Shown here piece after piece: positions 56,778 through 64,000 of a DNA stretch of 64,000 bases. This stretch comes from Ixodes scapularis (lineage: Eukaryota; Arthropoda; Arachnida; Ixodida; Ixodidae), in contig NW_024609857.1 of NCBI RefSeq assembly GCF_016920785.2, positions 129,449,094 to 129,513,093 on the forward strand, in the 5' to 3' direction. The stretch's first letter is position 1. Each line of letters starts with the position of its first letter. The position numbers were made by a program, and so were the translations under genes. The notes beneath the pieces were generated by a model. The model saw nothing but the letters and a program-made list of their open reading frames with translations. It was not told where the DNA came from and ran no database searches.

Positions 56778-58790
56778 TTGTGCTACCGGACATTGAAGGA
56801 CGAACACGTGGCTGAGAGGAAACTTCGATCGTGCCTGAAGGAGGAGACGCAGGTCACCAAGTTTCTGTGGGAACGATTTCGCGCCTCGTATCCAAAGAAG
56901 CAGGAAGTTCCGCGGGATGTCAAGGGCAATGTGGTGTTCCTGAGAGGGGGCGTCTGCTACGCCAGATGTCATGAAGATCTTGAATAAGGAATCTAAGTTT
57001 GCCACTGAGCCAGCAGTCATGCTGTCAGAAATGCTCGTCCTTGTACGTCAGATATCTGACAAAAGGACAGTGGATAACAGGGACCGAAGCCTATAGGACT
57101 GTGTAGAGAGGCTGAGAAGCATGGACAGACGGCCACTGCCGAGAATTAAGATGGGAACGGTTGTGTCCCTTTATAAAGAGTCCAAGTTGAGGCTGTTTCT
57201 TTCAGACAAAGCCGGGGGTTTTGTGGCGGTACTGGAGGGCATATTTCTGGAGAGAGTGAGACAAGCGGTGATGAAAATTTTCAGATGTGTGCCTGAGGTG
57301 ACGTTGAAGAGGGTTAAGGCGCACGCATTACAGCTCCGTGGGGATCTTGGTTTGGATAAGCTTATGAAGTCTGTCTCTGCGGGAAAGGAACTCAGTCTCG
57401 AGGTTTTTTTCGCGGCGAAGACCCACACGGAAATGATGCTGTTTAGGGCTATCGCCACTCAGAGAGACTCCTGGCAATTGCGCGTGTCCTCTTACCTCCT
57501 GCGCTACTTCTCATCGCTTAGGTTGGACGTCCCTTTCGTTGTACTTAACTCTGAAGCTATCGTTGATTTCCTGAGGGCGGATAAGCCTGGATTGTGTAGT
57601 TTAGTGTCCTTTAACGTTGAGGACATGTACTACTCGATCCCACATTTTGATTTGATGCGGGTCGTAGATGAAGGTATTGAGTCAAGTGGGTCCGTTGCTT
57701 TTACGAGCGCCAGTGGGATTTCGGTTGACTCCTTTTTGAAGGTACTGTGTTTTACCTCGACTCCACCTATGTTGCGTTTGAGGATGACAACTTTTTTTGA
57801 AGAAGAGTGGAGTGTGTATGGATCTAACGTTCCACCAATTCTTAGTTACATTTACCTGGCGAAGTGTGATCGGGCCATTAGGGGAAGGGTGGGTGATTGT
57901 GTTCGGAAAGTGTTCTGATACGTTGATGATTGCCTCGTGGTGCTTGTTCTCAACCCGAACGGTGACTGTGATTGCGCTTCTTCTGATGTTTCAGGCATTT
58001 TTATGGAGTGTTCTACCGGTTTGAAGTTTAAGGTTGAGAATCCCAGGGACGGAGGTTTGTAATTTTTGGACCTGAGACTTTGCCTGGAGACACGACATGT
58101 ATGTTGGTCCTATGAACCTCGGTCGAGGAAGGGACTTTTGCCGTTTGACTCCGCGCACACCAAACTGGTGAAGCGGGCTATAGCGGTGTCAGGTATGCGA
58201 GCAGCCTTGACCAAGTCGTGTCACCACAGGTCCCAGAGCAGTCTCCAAGCGTAGGTTGTTAGGCTGATCTCAGCAGGCTTCCTGGGTCATTGTGGGCATT
58301 GCTGAGTCCCTGCTCAAACTGTTCAGGGGTCCAGCTGGCTCTAAAGTATGACATAAACCAGCGTCGAGACTTATTCTCGCACCGTATCTTCATGCGTTGT
58401 CCCACAATGTTAAGCGCGTCGCTAATAAGTTTCATGTGCCTGTTGCTTTCTCTGCGCCCCGTAAGCTGTCCCGACTGTGCACCTCTATGAATAGAGGCGG
58501 TTCCCCTCGAGTGGCCTGTGACGTCAATCACCGCATCCCTTATATCACGTGTGCCACGTGGTTGTCTACCAGATCCCTCTCACGTGCGGCAGAGTCCACA
58601 TAGAACAGACGGGCAGGTGTATCAATGTAAGGGCGAGGGAACTTTCCCTTCGTTCTTTCCCCTCTGGCCACCTCGCAATTCATTGTAGCCGATGCGGCTG
58701 TGAGCCACGTTTGCATGATATCACAATTTTTGCCAGAGAAACAAAACCACGAGGGAGAATGATGAAGCATTTTTTATATCTTTGAAAGGA
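56778..58790 (+). pseudogene. Penelope-like RT and GIY-YIG relic
   Basis: The first frame (56778-56987) has LRSCLKEETQVTKFL, the N-terminal region. The main frame (57121-57918, 265 residues) has FFAAKTHTEMMLFRAI and FNVEDMYYSIPHFDL (RT motif A) and stops at TGA 57916-57918, just before YVDDCLVVL, the catalytic motif. Downstream frames have EPRSRKGLLPFDSAHTKLVK and, near 58560, VYQIPLTCGRVHIEQTGRCI, the GIY-YIG segment. Stops, a frameshift and a missing initiator make it inactive. Confidence 0.8.
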
Positions 58791-58858
58791 GAGGAAGCGT
58801 GTGTCAGTGCGCCGTCCTTAGCTCTGAGGGGTGACGAAGTGAACGGTATCATGACTTA

Positions 58859-59047
58859 TGGCAAGTTCGTTTGATCGCAGATAAGCATGTGCGTGGAACC
58901 ATTTTGACGGGTTGTTTGTGTCTTTCGTTTTCTGTTTATTTCGTTGTTTTGTGCACAAATAAACTTTCAGTTTCTAGTAAGCGCCGTGTTTGTCGTTACC
59001 CCTTCTTCTCGGCCTTTATTTATATTTTCGCGCTGTTCTCCTTTCAT
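58859..59047 (+). repeat. right pseudo-LTR of the second Penelope element
   Basis: Second copy of the terminal repeat, ending at the CATAAATACTT duplication. Contains the same AATAAA word at about 58960. Confidence 0.85.
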
Positions 59048-59058
59048 CATAAATACTT

Positions 59059-60944
59059 TCTAAACGTCATGAAACTGTTAAGACAAGCCCTTTCAATGTA
59101 ACTTTTATTGAAACCCTCAGCGACAATCACAAAGCTTATTTTCTTAGCGAATATTGTTTATATTCAACAACGTGATGTAGGCAAACAGTCGTGTAAACAT
59201 GAGTAACTAAAATGGCTTAGTCTAGTCTGGTCTAGTCTACACGCACCTTTGAACTTAGATCAACGCTGGCTGATACAATGAGCAATCAAGCAAACACCTT
59301 TTTCAACACGGTGAAACTGGTCTGGCCTGGCTGAGATAGAGTTATGATATTAACAGGAAACCGGCCGATTATCTATGTAAATAGGCCACACACTTGCTTT
59401 TTGATGTATCCGAGTAGTATTCGATACCCTCCTCGACATAGCATCTGCTTAATGACTTTCTGCCGGTCTGAGAGTGAGACCAAGATATCGCCATAGTTTT
59501 GGTTTCGCTCAGCTTTAAAATACGCGAGATTGCTGTCCATCACATAAAAGGCGGCAATTACTGACTTCTATGTTCAAAAAGTTACATATGTGTAAGGAAA
59601 TCACTTTTTTTAAAATCAACTTTCACATTCGATTTTTCGTGGCTCTACAAATTATTGCTAGACGTGTCTATCGAGAATGAAAACGACAAAACATAAATGC
59701 AGATCATTTTTCTTTATGGGCGGGGAGGTACATTGACTTATGATGTATATCTGGAATAAGGTGATCGGCTCTTTCTTGTTCTTTTGAAATATTTGGTTGC
59801 AAATTAAATAGATTTTAACATTCTCAAAATTTGACTCTAGGAAGTTCACATAACCACAAGGATTAACACGTGAGAACGTTACTTGAAAATGCTCTATTCG
59901 TATCTGATCTGCGGAAACGTGTTTCTTTGTACCCTGTTTATTATTGTGAAAGCTAAAAACAGATAAACTTCCAATGGCAAATACCAAAAGTGTGCAATTC
60001 TTCAAGCTATTCCAATGCAGGGTACCTTATTGCAAAACCAACGACATGGAGGTGCAATGATGCTCCTAATTTACATCACCCTTGGGTTTCAGCACGAGCT
60101 CGCAACTCGGGATGCTAATGCTACATTCGATTTTACGAAAACGTGTTTCTGGGCACTCAACTGACAACGCTATGCTTCATCAGTCATGCGCCATAACATT
60201 GTATCGCGAGAGTGCTCCACACTGGACGACTTCACGATGTAGGCGCCTAAAGGTGTCCGCTTTGCTAGAGTTGCGAACACTGCGTTTCACCAGGACACTG
60301 AACTGTCTCGAAGCATTGCTTGGACCTTACGTCGTCGCGTCATACTGGTGGTAAATTCCGCTTCTTTTTTTTTTGCCGAGGAAAACAAAATTTGTGCCGT
60401 GAAATGCAGTGTCCACATAATCAGCTGCCAATTATATACCACCATCACAGCCACGCGCTTTGTTTATGGCATAGTATATACTCCATTTATCCTTAAAAGG
60501 GCCGTCCGGTGAAAAAGCGGAATTTCTTAAGATCTTGCGATGGTCACTTGGCGGGAGCCTAGTGATTACCATAGGCCATTCTTATTAAAATAAACGACAC
60601 TTAAATTTAGTGTAATCAATGACGGATAATCATACCAAATTCTATGCCAAATTTTGCCAGTATAAATTCCTGCGCTCCATGCCTGATGTGACGTCACGCC
60701 AGGCTGGCAGGTGTCAGATCCTATGCCTCATTCCTCCGTGAGAACACAGTGCTCTCGACGCACCGCTGCGTTCTATTTTACTCCCCACTGTTAACCTTGC
60801 GGAGAAGTGTGGAACGCGACAACCGCACAACGAGAGTCCCCTTTCATTCACCAACAAAATGTTCTAGCGCAGCAATGAGGGTGAACCACATCCTAGCGGT
60901 CACGGGGAGGAGAAAATTCGAAGGGCGCTTCAGTTCGGTGCTTT
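59059..60944. other. no gene seen; one TTAA element end
   Basis: 60493 onward has TTAAAAGGGCCGTCCGGTG, similar to the left end of the TTAA MITE at 30873, but no right end was found. The rest has no supported feature. Confidence 0.4.
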
Positions 60945-62616
60945 CTTTATATCAGTGTGTCGAACCGAAAAAAATACGGGTTCGGTTACGGTTCAGGTTC
61001 AGGTAAATTTATTTTGTTCCGGTTCAGTTCCGGTTCGATTAATTCGATCCGCGAACCGGTTCGGGGCGCTGAACCGGTTCGGGGCGCTGAACCGGTTCGC
61101 GAACCGGTTCGGAAAATATAAATGACAAATTGCAACATCAAAATAACAAAATTAAAATAACATCAAAATCACATCAAAATTTAAAAAAAAATTGCAACAT
61201 CACGTTTTAGAAACGTGTTATGAAATGAGCACACAGCAGCATTTAGGATTTACGAGATTGTAGGAAAATGAAATCCCGTGACGCGATTTTTTTTTTTTTT
61301 TTTTTGGCACAGCTTTCCAATTTTTTTTTTTTCGTGCAAGCCGCGACTAGCGCAATACTGGTTCCTATGTCAAGATTCATGGATGCAGCGTTTGTCAAGA
61401 TTCATGGATGCAGCGTTTATATTCCTGAGACTGAGTGGAGAAGAAAAATATGTAAGCGAGGTGTGTGTCAGTTGACGGCACTTAAAAAACCAGTGTGTCG
61501 AACCGAAAAAAATACGGGTTCGGTTACGGTTCAGGTTCAGGTAAATTTATTCTGTTCCGGTTCAGTTCCGGTTCGATTAATTCGATCCGCGAACCGGTTC
61601 GGAAATTATAAATGACAAATTGCAACATCAAAATAAATTACAAATAAAACATCTGAAATCAGCATATACGAAACGGGATACATCGTAGTGTAAGGCTCAG
61701 GGATTTCTACCAGGAATGCTTTCTTTATGTGCACTCAAAGGTTACCTCAGCGACGTTTACGAATCCGCGACCTCCTTACAAACCCACTTACAAGTAGCAC
61801 TCTCTAACTATCCCGACACCTCGGCGTGTAAGCAATTGAAGAAACAGTGGGGAGAAAATACAGCTTTCTTTATTTGAACTAGCCTTCGGTAACTCAAATT
61901 AGACCCTTAAAGAAGTTTTCATTAAACAAGATACGAATATGAATAACACCTCACCGAACGCAACGCCAGAAGGACGTAATAGGATAAATATTAAAATAGA
62001 AGAGTTCGCTGTCTCACAAATATGTTAGCTTCTAAGTGCCTATACGAAACTGGATGCATTATTATCAAACTCCACAGCCTTTTCTTTTCTCATTCCGATG
62101 GAAGCAAGCTTCAAGAACTCGGGCGTTCTAGAAACGTGTTATGAAATGAGCACACAGCTGCATTTAGGATTTACGAGATTGTAAAAAAATAAAATCCCGT
62201 GACGCGATTTTTTTTTTTTTGCACAGCCTTCCAATTTTTTTTTTCCGTGCAAGCCGGAACCAGCGCAATACTTTTTCCTATGTCAAGATTCATGGATGCA
62301 GCGTTTGTCAAGATTCATGGATGCAGCGTTTTTATTCCTAAGACTGAGTGGAGAAGAAAAATATGTAAGCGAGGTGTGTGTCAGTTGACGGCACTTAAAA
62401 AACAAATGGCATTGATAGCACATTCATTGTCAACAGCGCGTGGCCGAACCGTTTTGACATGAGCCGGTAACCGTTATTTTTTTCCGGTTCAGTTCCGGCT
62501 CGGGTTCATCGCGATAACAATATAACAGTTCGGGTTCGGGTTGAGTTCCGGAAAAATACCGGTTCGGTTCCGGTTTTCGGTTCGGTTTGGTTCCGGTTCG
62601 ACACCCTGCTTTATAT
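60945..62616. mobile_element. GGTTC-rich hAT-type element with 8-bp target duplication
   Basis: The element spans 60953-62608 (1656 bases). Ends CAGTGTGTCGAACCG and CGGTTCGACACCCTG are inverted copies. Flanks CTTTATAT at 60945-60952 and 62609-62616 are identical. The left end is repeated inside at 61490, and 61219-61489 is repeated at 62139-62402, so the interior has a tandem duplication. No transposase is visible. Confidence 0.85.
61219..62402 (+). repeat. internal duplication within the GGTTC element
   Basis: About 265 bases recur (61219-61489 and 62139-62402), each with TTTACGAGATTGTA, T runs and two tandem copies of a 24-base unit containing GATTCATGGATGCAGCG. The second copy of the left end at 61490 stands directly after the first. 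Confidence 0.8.
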
Positions 62617-63542
62617 TATGCCACGTCAGAGCCTCCACGGCTCTTGAGGAGGTGAAGGAAACCGCCTTTTCTTCACAATTGGTTTAAAATACATTATTCG
62701 TCCGGGAAAGCGCACACAATTCAGATATGTCGTGGAACGTTCTCCCATATTCATTCACCATGAGGTCTAAATGTTTTCTTAAATACGTAATTTGAACGGA
62801 CAATCCCCTTAAGCTGAGACTAGAAGTTCCGCCTTTAGTGCGAGCATTCTGTCCCTGCTAACACAACCTTCTGTAAAACATTAGCAAAAACAAACAAGCA
62901 GTTTATATACTTCCATCAAGATCCATCATATATGCTCATCGTCATACCTGCAACTATAACGGTTTCTGTATCTTGATGTCATGCTTTAAATCGCTATACA
63001 TGCAGCCAACATGATTCCTGTATTTTGCCGTCTTGCTGATATAATGCAACAAACAAGTTTCGACAACGATGCCAACATGCTTACAATCCTTACACATGCA
63101 TCCCTTATGATGCCATTAACGAGCCACAATCAGCTGTCCACCACAAATAAGCGACCAGTAAGTTTGCAGTTAAATAAGCAACGGTATGTGGTGGCCGATG
63201 TTTAGCGTTCTATTCCTGCGTCAGATGTCAAAGGTGGTTAGCATCCTTCTATAGAAGAACACAGGTCAGCTGTGCAAATGTTGGAGTTGCGCATAGTTCG
63301 GTATCCCCCACCTCCACCGTCCGCCTTCGGTGATCCACGAGCTTCAACCGATTCAACCACAGTTGTCCCAGAATATTCATATGGTGGAGCTTCAAGAGGC
63401 GGCGTCGAGTTGAAATTCAAAGTCGGAGAAGAGTGGATCGGTTCTTTTTATACGCAACCGAGCTACCGAGTGTAGACGGAGCCTTTCGCCGCCGTCACCG
63501 CCAGAGCTGCCGGCGTCGGCGAAGCGCGAAGCTTTCGCTAGA
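62617..63542. other. no gene seen
   Basis: 62808-62865 is the inverse match of 14229-14288. The rest has no supported feature. Confidence 0.4.
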
Positions 63543-63562
63543 GTGGCTTCCGCTTCACCGGC

Positions 63563-63788
63563 TTGGTGGAGGAGCTAATGGGTCGGCGGTTCGAGTTTAA
63601 TTCTACGGTTTACCGGACAGATGTATGGAAGTCCGTTAATCTTTTTTCCAACTCTGGATGTCAAATCGACGACGCCTCTCAAAACTCAACCAGTTCATCT
63701 AGGCGTGGCCATCCTGGGTCAGCGCGGCACGGTCGGCTGGACGCGCCCGACTGGCCGCGCCCGACGAGGCGTCTCCTTGGTGAAGCGG
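63563..63788 (+). CDS. possible first exon of an unknown gene
   Basis: A CpG-rich region is followed by a frame starting MVEELMGRRFEFNSTVYRTD (the first codon is TTG rather than ATG, so the true start is unclear) and ending near GAAGCGGTAAGC, a good donor match. The last bases of the window are rich in GCGACGAG words. No family recognised. Confidence 0.2.
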
Positions 63789-64000
63789 TAAGCGAATCTC
63801 GTCCCCTTTCCGTTCAACTTTTAAGTTATGTTAAGTGCGCGTCAATGTAAATATGTGCGCCGAGTGTTCGTCACAATTTTGAGCTAGAATAATTGTGTTT
63901 GAGGACGTTTTTTCACTTGACGAGAGTGTAAAGGCAGAATCGCATGTAAGCGATTTCGCGAGCGACGAGACGAGCGACGGCACAAGCGACGAGAGGCAGC

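Larger units (their letters stand above)
56250..59058 (+). mobile_element. second Penelope-like element with terminal direct repeats and 11-bp target duplication
   Basis: The insertion (56261-59047) is flanked by CATAAATACTT on both sides (56250-56260, 59048-59058). It carries terminal direct repeats of about 187 bases (56262-56447 and 58859-59047), the pseudo-LTRs typical of Penelope-like elements. Between them is a degraded RT plus GIY-YIG gene. Confidence 0.85.

Noticed and set aside
63272..63475. 67-residue frame with proline run as a gene
   Set aside because: Low-complexity sequence without start context, domain or splice support.

Overview
The window is nuclear DNA of an animal, most likely an arthropod and, by its mix of repeats, probably a hard tick or another arachnid. 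The evidence is long AT-rich introns with GT/AG junctions, two Penelope-like elements with GIY-YIG endonuclease, Ty3/Gypsy elements, non-LTR retrotransposons, a THAP-domain relic and a dense population of small inverted-repeat elements. The tick assignment is inference; the animal assignment is firm. I found no rRNA gene, no intact tRNA gene, no CRISPR array and no prokaryotic gene.

The one host gene that looks intact is a luciferase-like / 4-coumarate:CoA-ligase-like acyl-CoA synthetase (ANL superfamily) on the + strand. I reassembled it by hand from nine exons between 18079 and 54633. All eight introns have GT donors and AG acceptors, all phases match, and the product is 534 residues with the P-loop, A5, A8 and A10 motifs in order. 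Its introns carry most of the mobile DNA in the window: a non-LTR retrotransposon in intron 1, a tandem duplication of the 3' end of intron 2, MITEs directly after exons 4 and 6, minus-strand Gypsy and LINE pieces in intron 4, a foldback element in intron 6, and a second Gypsy element in intron 8.

Layout. 1-1640: end of a Penelope-like element. 2885-5033: broken hAT transposase gene. 5492-9208: degenerate Gypsy element with both LTRs and a 5-bp target duplication. 9650-17420: cluster of foldback elements and MITEs, with a THAP relic and a second tick-type repeat ORF. 18079-54633: the acyl-CoA synthetase gene with its TE-filled introns. 54797-55808: a hAT MITE just 3' of the gene. 56261-59047: a second Penelope-like element with terminal direct repeats and an 11-bp target duplication. 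60953-62608: a GGTTC-rich hAT-type element. 62609-64000: mostly unassigned, ending in a CpG-rich stretch that may hold a first exon.

The transposon genes all carry stops, frameshifts or truncations, so nothing here looks autonomously mobile. Several insertions are still dated by exact target-site duplications (8 bp for the hAT-like elements, TTAA for two MITEs, 5 bp for the Gypsy element). I saw no clear undescribed enzymatic system. The most unusual structures are a 181-bp tandem repeat that copies a splice acceptor, related MITEs pressed against two splice donors, a 26-bp minisatellite made of palindromic units, and several hAT-type MITEs whose ends are arrays of short words that differ from element to element.
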